Assembly (NCBI GenBank): GCA_963711725.1 | Contig: CAVQFO010000018.1 | Location: 186,001-250,000, forward strand | Direction: 5' to 3' | Length of the DNA: 64,000 nt | From: CAVQFO01 sp963711725 | GTDB lineage: Bacteria > Pseudomonadota > Gammaproteobacteria > Nitrococcales > Aquisalimonadaceae | Shown here: positions 18,760 through 27,783 of the stretch, piece by piece | Numbering within the stretch: position 1 is the first letter of the stretch | How the letters are laid out: the number at the start of each line of letters is the position of its first letter | Notes under the pieces: model-generated | What the model was told of the DNA's origin: nothing | What the model saw: the letters and a program-made list of their open reading frames with translations, nothing else | Database searches by the model: none | Made by a program: the position numbers and the translations under genes

Positions 18760-19197
18760 TTAAACGCCTTCCGGCCGTGTGGTTTCGAAGCGCTGGATGG
18801 TTTCCCGTAGAGGCGTGGGGATAGGCATGCTCTCACGCGTCCGCGCATCGGCGGTTACGTAGATAAGCTCCCCGCTGATCAGGTGCGCGTCGCCGCGGTG
18901 AATTTCCAACAGCAGCTGTATGCTGGACCTACCCAGCCGGCCGGTTCGCACCAGTACATCCAGCTCGTCGTCGTAGCGGGCAGGGCCGTGGTAGTCGATC
19001 GTGGACCGAACGACGAAGAAATCCGCCCCGAACGGGGCCAGTCCGTCGGGATACGGGTAGCCGATGGCGCGGAAATACTCCGTCATGCCGACGTCGAAAT
19101 AGGTGAGGTAGTTGCCGTTGAACACGATGCCCTGGGGGTCCACTTCGGCCCAGCGAACCCGGAGGGGGTGCGCAAATCGAAAGTCCTCTCGCGGCAT
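18760..19197 (-). CDS. Acyl-CoA thioesterase, hot-dog fold (YbgC/FadM-like)
   Basis: 145-residue 4-hydroxybenzoyl-CoA thioesterase family protein. The start has VRWAEVDPQGIVFNGNYLTYFDVG, in which the Asp of DPQGIVFN is the catalytic residue of this family. It probably hydrolyses an acyl-CoA in the cytoplasm; the substrate cannot be told. It lies alone between the sorA promoter region and thiM. The 220 bases between it and sorA hold no gene I can support. Confidence 0.8.
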   Translation of the reverse strand: MPREDFRFAHPLRVRWAEVDPQGIVFNGNYLTYFDVGMTEYFRAIGYPYPDGLAPFGADFFVVRSTIDYHGPARYDDELDVLVRTGRLGRSSIQLLLEIHRGDAHLISGELIYVTADARTRESMPIPTPLRETIQRFETTRPEGV

Positions 19198-19258
19198 GTC
19201 TTCTCTGTTCCCGTTATGAAGGGGGCGCGGCGGTGCTGCCCGATGGATGGGAAAGTGG

Positions 19259-20071
19259 TTAGCCGTCCAGCGAGACGCGCAACCTCGCGTGCAGGGTGCT
19301 TTCGGGGAGATTGTACAACGCGTCGAGCAGCAGAGGTTTGAGTGTCCCCGGTCCTTGGGCCTGTTCGGCCGCCAACTCTCCCGCGACGTCGAAATAACCT
19401 ACTGCGGCCAAAGCCGCTTCGAAAGGGCGCTCGCTTACGGCCAGGAAGCTGCCCAGTACGGCCGTGAGCATGCAGCCGGACCCGATCATGCGGCCCATCA
19501 GCGGGCGACCGTTGGCCACCGTCGCCGTGCGCTCGCCGTCTGTCAAGAGATCCTCCGGTCCGGTCACCACAACAATACAGCCATGACGTCCGGCCAGGCT
19601 GCGAGCGGCTTCAGCGGCGTCGCTGACGTTGTGAATGCTGTCGGCTCCGTGTCCTTTTTCGCCGCCTCCCGCCAGGCCGAGCACCTCGCTCGCGTTGCCC
19701 TTGAGTACGGTCGGGCGCAAGCCCAGAAACTCCTGGGCGGCATCGGTGCGATAAGCCGTGAAACCCGCGGCGACGGGGTCCAGAACCCAGGGCCGTCCCA
19801 AGGATGTTGCCGTGCCGAGAGCCGTTCGAGCGCAGCGGAGCAGGGCGGTATTGAGCGTTCCCAGATTCACCGCGATGGCGGAACAAGCGGCGGCCGCTTC
19901 CGCCGCTTCCTCCTCGGTGTGCAGCGTGATCTGGGTGCCGCCGACCGCTGATATTGCTTCCGCTGTCTCATTCTGAACGACGAGATTGGTAATATTGTGT
20001 ATCAGCGGAGCGGTCGCGCGGACGTCTTGCGCGACTCGCCAGGTCATAACGGCTACATCGGGGTGATTCAT
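19259..20071 (-). CDS. thiM: Hydroxyethylthiazole kinase ThiM
   Basis: Phosphorylates 4-methyl-5-(2-hydroxyethyl)thiazole for thiamine salvage. 270 residues. Visible features are HNITNLVVQNETA near the N-terminus, DPVAAGFT (about 96) and the catalytic MIGSGCMLTAVLG anion-hole/Cys motif (about 205-217). It is not followed by thiD or thiE here, and I see no TPP riboswitch in the 54 bases before the divergent upstream gene. Confidence 0.9.
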   Translation of the reverse strand: MNHPDVAVMTWRVAQDVRATAPLIHNITNLVVQNETAEAISAVGGTQITLHTEEEAAEAAAACSAIAVNLGTLNTALLRCARTALGTATSLGRPWVLDPVAAGFTAYRTDAAQEFLGLRPTVLKGNASEVLGLAGGGEKGHGADSIHNVSDAAEAARSLAGRHGCIVVVTGPEDLLTDGERTATVANGRPLMGRMIGSGCMLTAVLGSFLAVSERPFEAALAAVGYFDVAGELAAEQAQGPGTLKPLLLDALYNLPESTLHARLRVSLDG

Positions 20072-20125
20072 GAGGCCTTCCGCAGGTTACTTTTGCGTGA
20101 AACGTCTGGTCGCGGTGGAGAGCTA

Positions 20126-21314
20126 ATGGCGGCTGAATTTGCGTCAAGCGTGGTCATGGATGGACTGATGGGGTGGAAGGGTGCCACCACTCCGACACGC
20201 GCACGGCTGCTTGAGGCTTTATGCGTTGGTGTGCGTACCACAAGCCTGCTTAGCAACAGCCTGACCCTGGTGCTCCTCGCTGGGTTGATCATAGCGCAAA
20301 CCCATGATCCGGTTCACGTTGCCTGGGTCGCTGCGGTGATCCTGGGTGGGGCGTTGCCGCGAGTCTACGCCGCGAAGCTGCGAAGGATTGGCCGATATGA
20401 CGAAGATACGGAGCGCAAGGCTTTGGGCTTCCTCGTCGTCAACGCCGTGTACGGGCTCATCTGGGGCGCCGGGCCATTTCTTGTCCTGCCGGAGGTCAAC
20501 GGCACGGCAACCGGTATTTTCCTGTTCATCATGGTCTTCGGGACCATCATGGGGCCCTACGCGATTATGCCGGGGATTCTCTATGTACGCCTGGCCACCA
20601 CCGGGATTTCCACCCTGGCAGCGGCGGTGTTGTATACCACGCCTCCGGTGGCCACGGCCTGCCTGGTCGTAAGTGTCTGGCTGTTGCTGCGTACGGATGT
20701 CTGGCGGGGATACCATCGCGCCTTGCGTCGGCAATACCAATTGCAGGATGCGCTTGGAAGCGCGCCATGCAGCGTTGGAAACGGCGAACAAGGACAATGT
20801 GGAAGCCAACCGGCGGCTGCGCCAAATGGCGGAAACGGACCCGCTGACCGGCGCCTTTAACCGTCGGGAACTCATGCAGCGATTGAGTGGGCTGGATGGA
20901 CCCTCGGCTCTTGTGCTGTTCGATATCGATCACTTCAAGGCCGTCAACGACAATTTCGGCCACCACGTTGGGGATGTGGTACTGATCAAACTGGTCGGTC
21001 TGGTGCAAGGGATTCTGCGCAAACACGATGTGCTTGCCCGCCTCGGCGGTGAAGAGTTCGCCGTTGTGCTGGGGGATTCGGATGCGGAAAGCGCGTGGAT
21101 GCTGGCAGAGCGCGTGCGTAGCCGGATCGAGGGGTTTGTGGTGGAGGTTGGCGGCCATGCCGTACGGGTTACAGTGAGCGTGGGCCTGACGGTAATCCCC
21201 ATGGCCCCCAACAGGTCCAAGCCGACGGATTTGCTGCGGGCGGCCGATGCGGCTCTGTATCGCGCCAAGCGAGGCGGACGCAACCGAACGGAGATATTCG
21301 CACCTGAAGCGTAG
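20126..21314 (+). CDS. Membrane diguanylate cyclase (GGEEF), interrupted by a +1 frameshift
   Basis: Makes c-di-GMP from two GTP. Residues about 35-190 form five or six membrane helices (MASE-like sensor), followed by a coiled linker and a GGDEF domain with DPLTGAFNRRE, FDIDHFKAVNDNFGHHVGD and active-site GGEEF preceded by the RKHD product-inhibition site. The frame breaks at 20754-20755 between linker and catalytic domain: dropping one T of CTTG joins QLQDAL to EARHAALETANKDN. Joined length is about 395 residues. ATG 20126 has a GGAG element upstream. As sequenced, sensor and catalytic domain lie in different frames. Confidence 0.75.
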
Positions 21315-21415
21315 GCGGCGAGTTGTACTATATTTGGTCGTGAGTGGGGCAGGTCGCCGAAGAGAATCCCCACGGGAGGCGTAGTCGACGTTATGGATCT
21401 ACAGGGATCGTAGCG

Positions 21416-22318
21416 ATGCAGTTGGTCAATCCCATCGAACTGAGCCCGGCGGAAATCACCGCTTTCCAAGCGGACGGCGTCATCAAGCTCACAGGAATCT
21501 TTTCCCAGGAGGGGGTCGACTACCTACGGGGCATAGTGGCCCGCGATCTGCACGCCAGCGACGGTGGCTACTACGGTGACTACGGGGACTTTGAAAAGCT
21601 GGAGTACGACATCTGCGAGGATGACGTCCCGTTGCGGCAAATGCTGGTGTCCCCGGAATTTCGCCGCATTATCGCCGGTCTGATCAACAAGCGTGTGGTG
21701 TTCACTCAGGGTATCGGCTTCGAGCTGACGCCGGGCAAGACCGGCCTGGATTGGCATTTCGGGCTGGTGAGTTTTTCCTATATCACTCCGCGCAGCGATG
21801 CCTATTCCATCTGGATTCCTCTTGATGAGGTGAACACGGCCAATCAACGGGGCGGCATGCAGTATGTGCCCGAAAGCCGCTATTCCGCCCGGGACAAGAT
21901 GGTTCTTTTGTCCAGAGCCGTGGCCGATGCAGTGGCCGATACTCAGGCTTTTATCGAGAAGTTCGGAGGGGAGCAGGAGCTCGCCACCCATTTTCCGTCC
22001 AGCCGGGCCGACCGCTATTTGTTGAATGAGGAGGCCGTGGAGCTGGACTTCAAACCGGGCGACGCTTTGGTGTTCAATCGCCGTGTCTGGCATCGAAGCT
22101 GCCCCTTGCTCGACGGCGACATGCCAAAGCGGACCGCCTATGTGATGCGGTTTGTGGACTATGAGGCGGAATACAGTCGCACGTCTCATCGCAATCTGGC
22201 TGCCTTCATGGCGCGCCTGGGCAGCAAGAATGCCACCAGCGACTATGGCCTGACCTTCACCGATCTGGCTGACGGTGAAAAGCTGGGTAATTCCCGGTTT
22301 TGCAAGGTGATCATTTAG
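21416..22318 (+). CDS. PhyH-like Fe(II)/2-oxoglutarate enzyme with HxG motif
   Basis: 300-residue protein of the phytanoyl-CoA dioxygenase superfamily (double-stranded beta helix). The proximal metal motif reads WHFG (His114, Gly116), where hydroxylases have HxD/E; the distal His is in VWHRSC (about 226), and Arg239 or Arg245 could bind 2-oxoglutarate. HxG or HxA is the arrangement seen in Fe/2OG halogenases such as SyrB2, WelO5 and BesD, where halide fills the missing carboxylate site. A hydroxylase clade with an alternative ligand, or a non-catalytic homologue, is equally possible. ATG 21416 is the start nearest to the conserved core. The gene stands alone. Confidence 0.7.
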   Translation: MQLVNPIELSPAEITAFQADGVIKLTGIFSQEGVDYLRGIVARDLHASDGGYYGDYGDFEKLEYDICEDDVPLRQMLVSPEFRRIIAGLINKRVVFTQGIGFELTPGKTGLDWHFGLVSFSYITPRSDAYSIWIPLDEVNTANQRGGMQYVPESRYSARDKMVLLSRAVADAVADTQAFIEKFGGEQELATHFPSSRADRYLLNEEAVELDFKPGDALVFNRRVWHRSCPLLDGDMPKRTAYVMRFVDYEAEYSRTSHRNLAAFMARLGSKNATSDYGLTFTDLADGEKLGNSRFCKVII

Positions 22319-22617
22319 GTTTTGGATGACCTTTGCCGGGTCGCAAATCCCAGCGCGGCGGATTGGTTTCGCCGTGGGCTTTGCGCAAGCTGCGACCCGA
22401 ACGTGGCCATTGTCGGCAAAGGGTCCCGCGAAACGCTTGTCTCGGCGCCTGGGGAGCTTGCCGGAGGACGCTGCTTGACCCGACCGCTGTGGGAACGGCG
22501 GAAGCCCTCGCACGAGCTCGCGGAGCCGGGCGGGAAACCGGCCCTTGCGGTGGACGGCATCGCGGGGCAACCGGCACAATGGTCGTTCTCAGCGGCGGAC
22601 AAAGGAAGTGCTTGGGG

Positions 22618-24500
22618 ATGGCGGAAGCCTTCGATCTTGCCGCAGAACGTCTTCGGGTCTCCAATGCGCTGGTCAGCGGTATTGGTGCGCTCGATTCCGA
22701 GGCGGATGCGGGAAGGCTGCTCCAGAGTTTTGCGGATTTCCTCGTGGGCGCAACGCCACACTTCCGCCTGGCATGGTTCTACATTGGGGACCCGAACTGA
22801 TACCGCCATTAGGCCGCAGTATAGCGCGGGGCCTCAGCGAGCTTATGGCGAATCGTTGGTCATGGGCCGCTCCAGGGTCTACGCGTGCGAGGACCGGTCC
22901 GGCGCACGCTTGAGACGCGGAGCGCCCGTGGTGCAAAGGGTTCCCGGCACGATTAGCGGTATTCAACGGCTGATCCGGGGGTTGCTGAGTGGCACCGCCG
23001 GGCGCTTGAGCGCGGGGGTTCGTTCGGTTCTCGCCATGTCGTTCCCACTTGCCGAATTGTGACGATAAGGGCTTGGTGGTGGTATACGCGGACCGTGAGG
23101 GGTATTTCGACGATCTGGGGCTCGAGCCCTTTGTGACCGTGAGCCGGTTCGTGCAGATCGGTTTGGACCGTATCGGCCTTCGCGAGGCGGAGGCGCGCGG
23201 GCGGGACTATCTGGATCGGTTGAGCCGGGAGGACTCCCTGACCGGCCTCTTGAACAGGAGCGGCTTCGAGACGGCGGCGAGAGATCAAGCGAGGACGGCG
23301 ATACAGCGCGCTTGGGTTCTCTTGCAATTGGATATCGATGATTTCTCCGCGCTGAACGCGAGCGCGGGAAGCGAGGTTGCCGATCGAGGTTCTCCGGGAA
23401 ACGGCGCATCGGCTAAGCGAGTTTGCGGGTCGGGACGGGCTTGTCGCGCGGTCAGGTGCGGACGATTTCATGGTGGCGGTACCGATGTCGGATTTCAGCG
23501 TGGAAGCGGTGGCGCGAGGGCTGCCAGGAGTGTCTTGCGAAACCGCCCATGGTGGTTGATGGGCGGGTGCTCGATGTTACGGCGGTTGTAGGCGCAACCG
23601 TCGTGGAAGATGGGCGAGACGCTTGGAGATCTCCAGGCAGCCAAAGGGAGCTCGGCGTTGCGGTATCACGGGCCCGGGAAGAGGGCGGAGGCGCCCTTTG
23701 CGTTTATCGGCGAGAGGTCGAAGTCGACACGCGGAGCGCCGCAGGGCGTGCTCGCCGCCGTCAGGGACCGGATTGGAGGCGAGGCAGTTCGAATTGTGGT
23801 TCCAGCCGCAGGTAACACTCGGAGACGGACGACCAGGCGATTTACGGCGCCGAGGGGTTGATCCGGTGGCGACGAGGGAGCACGGATGGTTCCGCCCGGG
23901 GAGTTTATCGATGCGGTGGAACGTTCTCCCCTGATCCGGGATATGGGGCGCTACGCCCTCGCAGAAGCTTTGGAAAGCCTGGACGGGTGGGGCGGCGCGG
24001 TTCGCGCCGCGCGTCGCCGTAAACATCGGCGTAAGGCACTTGCTCGATGCGGCCTTCACGGATGAAATCGACGCGGCGTTCGAGCGCTACCCTAAGGTAC
24101 CGAGCAGCGCCGTTACGCTCGAGATTACGGAACGCGCGGCTCTGTCCGATCTGGATCGAGTCTGCGAGGTTTTGGATAGGCTTCGATCGCGAGGGCTGCG
24201 TATCGCGCTGGACGACTTCGGGACGGGCCACGCAGCCCTGACCCACTTGCAGGTCCTCCCCCTGGATTACTTGAAGTTGGACCGCAGTTTTGTTACGGAC
24301 CTCGATAGCGATCCCGCGCGATTCGCCATAGCCAAAGGCCTGCTGACCACGGCAAAAGGGCTGGGGCTGGGGTGGTCGCGGAGGGCGTGGAACAACCCGG
24401 AGAGGCGGTGACGCTGGCGGAACTGGAATGCGGCATCGCTCAGGGATACTACTTTGCGCGGCCGATGCCTCGGTCGGACTTCGAGGCATGGTGCCGGTGA
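22618..24500 (+). pseudogene. Degraded GAF-GGDEF-EAL c-di-GMP signalling gene
   Basis: Pieces of one c-di-GMP protein can be read in order across all three plus frames. They are a GAF-like sensor (AEAFDLAAERLRVSNALV, then IRPQYSAGPQRAYGESLVM, then DDKGLVVVYADREGYF), a GGDEF domain (EDSLTGLLNRSGFE; active site reads SGADDF), and an EAL domain (LEARQFELWFQPQVTLG, AIYGAEGLIRWRR, LEITERAAL, ALDDFGTGHAALTHLQ, VVAEGVEQ, ending FEAWCR). I count about ten frame changes, e.g. near 22790, 23049, 23390, 23560, 23605, 23750, 23835, 23880, 23960-24000 and 24372. No long frame spans two domains. Either a true relic or a stretch of very poor sequence. Confidence 0.8.
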
Positions 24501-24565
24501 ATACGGCTCCCGAATGGAGCGCGAGGCATAGGACTCGGGCGAGGGCCCGGCGAGGAGATGATGGA

Positions 24566-25537
24566 ATGCGTGCTTGGTTGATCGACGAGACGAACAAGAG
24601 CCTGCAGTTGGGCGAAGTGGAGACGCCGCGGCCGGGGCCGACGGAGATTCGCGTGCGTGTGGAAGCGGCGGGGGTGAATCGGGCCGACCTGCTGCAGGTG
24701 CAGGGGGCATATCCGCCGCCGTTTGGCACCGATCCCCGGATTCCCGGGCTGGAATATGCCGGTGTTGTGGATGAGGTTGGTGACCGCGTGCAACTGTTCG
24801 CTCCGGGAGATCGGGTCATGGGCTTGGTTCCAGGAGCCGCCTATGCGGAGTTCGTGGTGACCAACGAGCGCGAAGCGATCCGGGTCCCGGAGGGCCTGGA
24901 TGCCTTGCAGGCCGCCGCCGTGCCGGAAGACTTCATGACCGCCTATCGCGCGCTTTATCTGGAAGGGGGGCTGCAGCCCGGTGAATGGGCGCTGGTGCGT
25001 CCGTGTACGTCCGGTGTGGGTCTGGCCGCCATCCAGTTGATTCACGCATTTGGCGGGCGCAGCGTCGGCACCAGCCGTTCCGCCCAACGAATTGAAGGCG
25101 CCCGCGAGCAAGGCATGGACGTGGCTTGCCTGGATGGGGAGGGTGCGCTGCCCCAGCGGGTTCGTGACGCAACGGGAGGCGGTGTCGCGGTGGCACTGGA
25201 GATGCTGGGCGGAAAAGCCTTGGCGGACAGCCTGAGTTCGCTGCGTACGGACGGCCGATTGGTGCTGGTCGGCCTCTTGGCGGGGCGGAGCGCGGAACTG
25301 GACTTGGGTGCGGTGCTTTTCCGGCGTCTCGGGCTCAAGGCGATGACCATGCGGGCCCAGCCGCCGGAGGAGCGAATCCGTGTTGCGAGGTTGTTCAGCG
25401 ACCGCGTGGTGCCGCTTTTCGACAGCGAGAGGCTGCGGCCTCTGGTATCGCTCACATTCGGTTTCGACGATACGCCACAGGCTCACGCAGCCATGGCGGA
25501 TAACCAACACCTGGGAAAGATTGTCATCGGGTTCTAG
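24566..25537 (+). CDS. NADPH:quinone oxidoreductase-type zinc-independent dehydrogenase (MDR family)
   Basis: Medium-chain dehydrogenase/reductase of the quinone oxidoreductase (PIG3/QorA-like) branch, 323 residues. It has the GroES-like domain with AAGVNRADLLQVQGAYPPP (about 33-51), and a Rossmann domain where the usual GAAGGVG loop reads CTSGVGLAAIQL (about 143). No zinc-binding Cys cluster is seen. Likely reduces quinones or enones with NAD(P)H in the cytoplasm. ATG 24566 has an AGGAG box 9 bases upstream. Confidence 0.83.
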   Translation: MRAWLIDETNKSLQLGEVETPRPGPTEIRVRVEAAGVNRADLLQVQGAYPPPFGTDPRIPGLEYAGVVDEVGDRVQLFAPGDRVMGLVPGAAYAEFVVTNEREAIRVPEGLDALQAAAVPEDFMTAYRALYLEGGLQPGEWALVRPCTSGVGLAAIQLIHAFGGRSVGTSRSAQRIEGAREQGMDVACLDGEGALPQRVRDATGGGVAVALEMLGGKALADSLSSLRTDGRLVLVGLLAGRSAELDLGAVLFRRLGLKAMTMRAQPPEERIRVARLFSDRVVPLFDSERLRPLVSLTFGFDDTPQAHAAMADNQHLGKIVIGF

Positions 25538-25658
25538 AGAGTCCTTTGGTTCGTGCGCGCAGCAGGGGTGATCGAATTCGACCTCTCGCCGCCCTGGCGT
25601 CAGCTCGCCCGGTCTATTAGCATTCGCTGTCGAACTTCAGAGGCGATTCGGAGGAGCC

Positions 25659-26426
25659 GTGCCCATCGGCGCCACGCGGGGTCATTCAAGGCGTTCCATC
25701 AACCAGACGGGCGAACCGCCAAGGCGGTTACGTGGGGTAGCCCTGCTGTGTGCCGCCATGTTCACGGTGTTCGCGCCGCACTGCTTTGCGGCTGCGGTGG
25801 CCGACACGATGCACCAGCGGGTGCGCCCGTGTTTGGCGTGCCACACCGGGCAGAGCATCCAGATGGAATCCGGTTACGTGCCTCGGATTCGGGGTAAACC
25901 GGCCGGATATCTCTTCAATCAGCTTGTGAATTTCCGTGAAGGCCGTCGTGCCAACGCGGCGATGTCGATCATGGTCGGCCATCTCTCCGACGACTACCTG
26001 GCGGAAATGGCGCGATTCTTCTCCGAGATCCAAACGGCATATCCCCGGCCCGCGACTGCTGCGGCGGACGCCAAGGTTCAAGCGCGCGGGCGGGAATTGG
26101 TGCGACATGGCGACTCCGGTTTGAAGGTGCCGGCCTGCCAGGCCTGTCACGGCGAGCGCCTGACCGGGGTGCTGCCCAATACCCCAAGCCTCCTGGGCTT
26201 GCCGCGGGACTACCTGATGGCTCAATTGGGCGCCTGGCGCGTGGGTTCGCGGCGTGCTGCGCAGCCGGATTGCATGCGCAAGATCGCCCGACGGCTGCGG
26301 GAAACGGATATCCAGGCCGTTGCGGCCTGGCTGGCCTCGCGGCCAACCCCCAAGGATACCCGGCCCCGCAAGACCCCGGTTCCAAACCCACCGCTCGCCT
26401 GCGGCAGTGTGCCGATCCCGGAGTGA
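25659..26426 (+). CDS. Diheme cytochrome c (c4-like)
   Basis: Exported c-type cytochrome of 255 residues. A long basic leader precedes a signal peptide (GVALLCAAMFTVFAPHCFAA, about 26-45). Heme sites are CLACH (about 58) and CQACH (about 164), in two similar domains as in cytochrome c4. GTG 25659 follows a GGAGGAG box. The stop overlaps the start of the next cytochrome gene (TGATG), so the two are co-expressed and probably form one electron-transfer unit. The partner dehydrogenase is not evident. Confidence 0.8.
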   Translation: MPIGATRGHSRRSINQTGEPPRRLRGVALLCAAMFTVFAPHCFAAAVADTMHQRVRPCLACHTGQSIQMESGYVPRIRGKPAGYLFNQLVNFREGRRANAAMSIMVGHLSDDYLAEMARFFSEIQTAYPRPATAAADAKVQARGRELVRHGDSGLKVPACQACHGERLTGVLPNTPSLLGLPRDYLMAQLGAWRVGSRRAAQPDCMRKIARRLRETDIQAVAAWLASRPTPKDTRPRKTPVPNPPLACGSVPIPE

Positions 26427-27651
26427 TGACCATGGGCAGAAAAGCAGTGCTGAACCTGGTGTGGGGCTTGGTCTTTGTGCTTCTGGTTTCCGTCGGAGGG
26501 GCGGCGCGCGCGGCCTCGCCGGACGTATTGCCCGGGGGCGCTATCTTGCGAGGGTCGGAAACTGCGCCGGTTGCCACACCGCGCCCGGCGGCCGGGACTT
26601 CGCCGGCGGTCTCACCTTGTCGAGCCCTTTCGGGATTTTTCACACACCGAATATCACCCCGGACGCCGACACCGGCATCGGGGCATGGACGGAGGAGGAC
26701 TTTTGGCGGGCGCTCCATTTCGGTAAACGTCCGGATGGTTCGCCGATGTACCCCGCTTGTCCTTATCCGAATTACACCCGGGTGCGGCGCGGCGACATGG
26801 ACGCAATATTCGCGTACCTCAGGTCCGTGCCCCCGGTGCGGAAAACAAATTCGCCGCCCGACCTGAGCTTTCCCGCTTCGGTGAGATCGTTCGTGAGTGT
26901 CTGGCAGGCGCTGTTCTTCGATCCCGGTGTGTACGTACCGCAGTCGGACCGCGGAATCCGTTGGAACCGAGGCGCTTATCTGGTGAACGGCCTGGCTCAT
27001 TGTGCCGCTTGCCACGCGGCGCGCAACGCCTTGGGTGCGACCCGGGAAGGGGCGGACGTGCCGGGGCAAACGGTTCACGGATGGTACGCCCCCAGCCTTC
27101 ATTCTCCTCACGAGGCGGGCCTGCAAGAGTGGAAGCCCGGGAAGGCGGCCCGGTTCCTGCTGACCGGTCGGGCCGGCGCGGCCCGGGCCAATGGTCCCAT
27201 GGCAGACGTGATCTATCAGAGCCTGCAATACCTTGCGGAGAATGACGCCCAGGCAATGGCGGTTTACCTGAATGGCTTGGAGGACGGCGAGGTCGACCCC
27301 CCGCGTCATCCGGTTCCGGTGGACAAGCCCGAGGCGGAACGGCTGACGCGTCTCGGCCGATCGATCTACGAGGACAATTGCCAGGAATGCCATGGCGCGG
27401 CGGGGGAGGGCAGCGTGGCCGCTCCGGCCTTGGCGGGGAATCGGGCAGTCACGCTGGAGGACCCGACAAACATGCTGCGCATGATTCGTGAGGGTGGATA
27501 TCCGCCGAGCACCGGGGGGAATCCGAGGCCTTTCGGAATGCCGCCCTTCTACGGCCTTACGGATCGTGAGATTGCGGCCGTCGCGACCTTCATTCGGGGA
27601 AGCTGGGGGAATGACGGCTCGCCGGTGTCCACGGCCGATTCGAGTCGATAG
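26426..27651 (+). CDS. Triheme cytochrome c (alcohol dehydrogenase cytochrome subunit-like), -1 frameshift
   Basis: Membrane-anchored or periplasmic cytochrome with three heme sites, CAGCH, CAACH and CQECH, spaced as in the cytochrome subunits of PQQ- or FAD-linked dehydrogenases (AdhB/GndC type), including the NITPDADTGIGAWTEEDF segment. The signal peptide (LNLVWGLVFVLLVSVGGAARA) is in a different frame from the mature protein; the frames join near 26528-26531 (ASPDVL to ARGRYLARVGNC) if one base is restored. Joined length is about 408 residues. Start ATG 26426 in a TGATG overlap; ATG 26432 is also possible. Confidence 0.78.
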
Positions 27652-27783
27652 AGACAGAACCGGCCTTACGCTGAGTCTGTCCCCATGCACCGGCGCACGG
27701 GCCTGGTGACCGCCGGGGTATCTGACTGGCCCGGGCCCGAGGTAGACTGCGGGACGTGTCGTGTTTGGCGGGAGGTAGGGCTG

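Noticed and set aside
20072..20125. TPP riboswitch upstream of thiM
   Set aside because: The 54-base gap to the divergent gene is too short, and the conserved CTGAGA and other thi-box elements are not seen.
24566..25537. Zinc alcohol dehydrogenase
   Set aside because: The structural four-Cys cluster and catalytic zinc ligands of ADHs are absent; it fits the quinone oxidoreductase branch.
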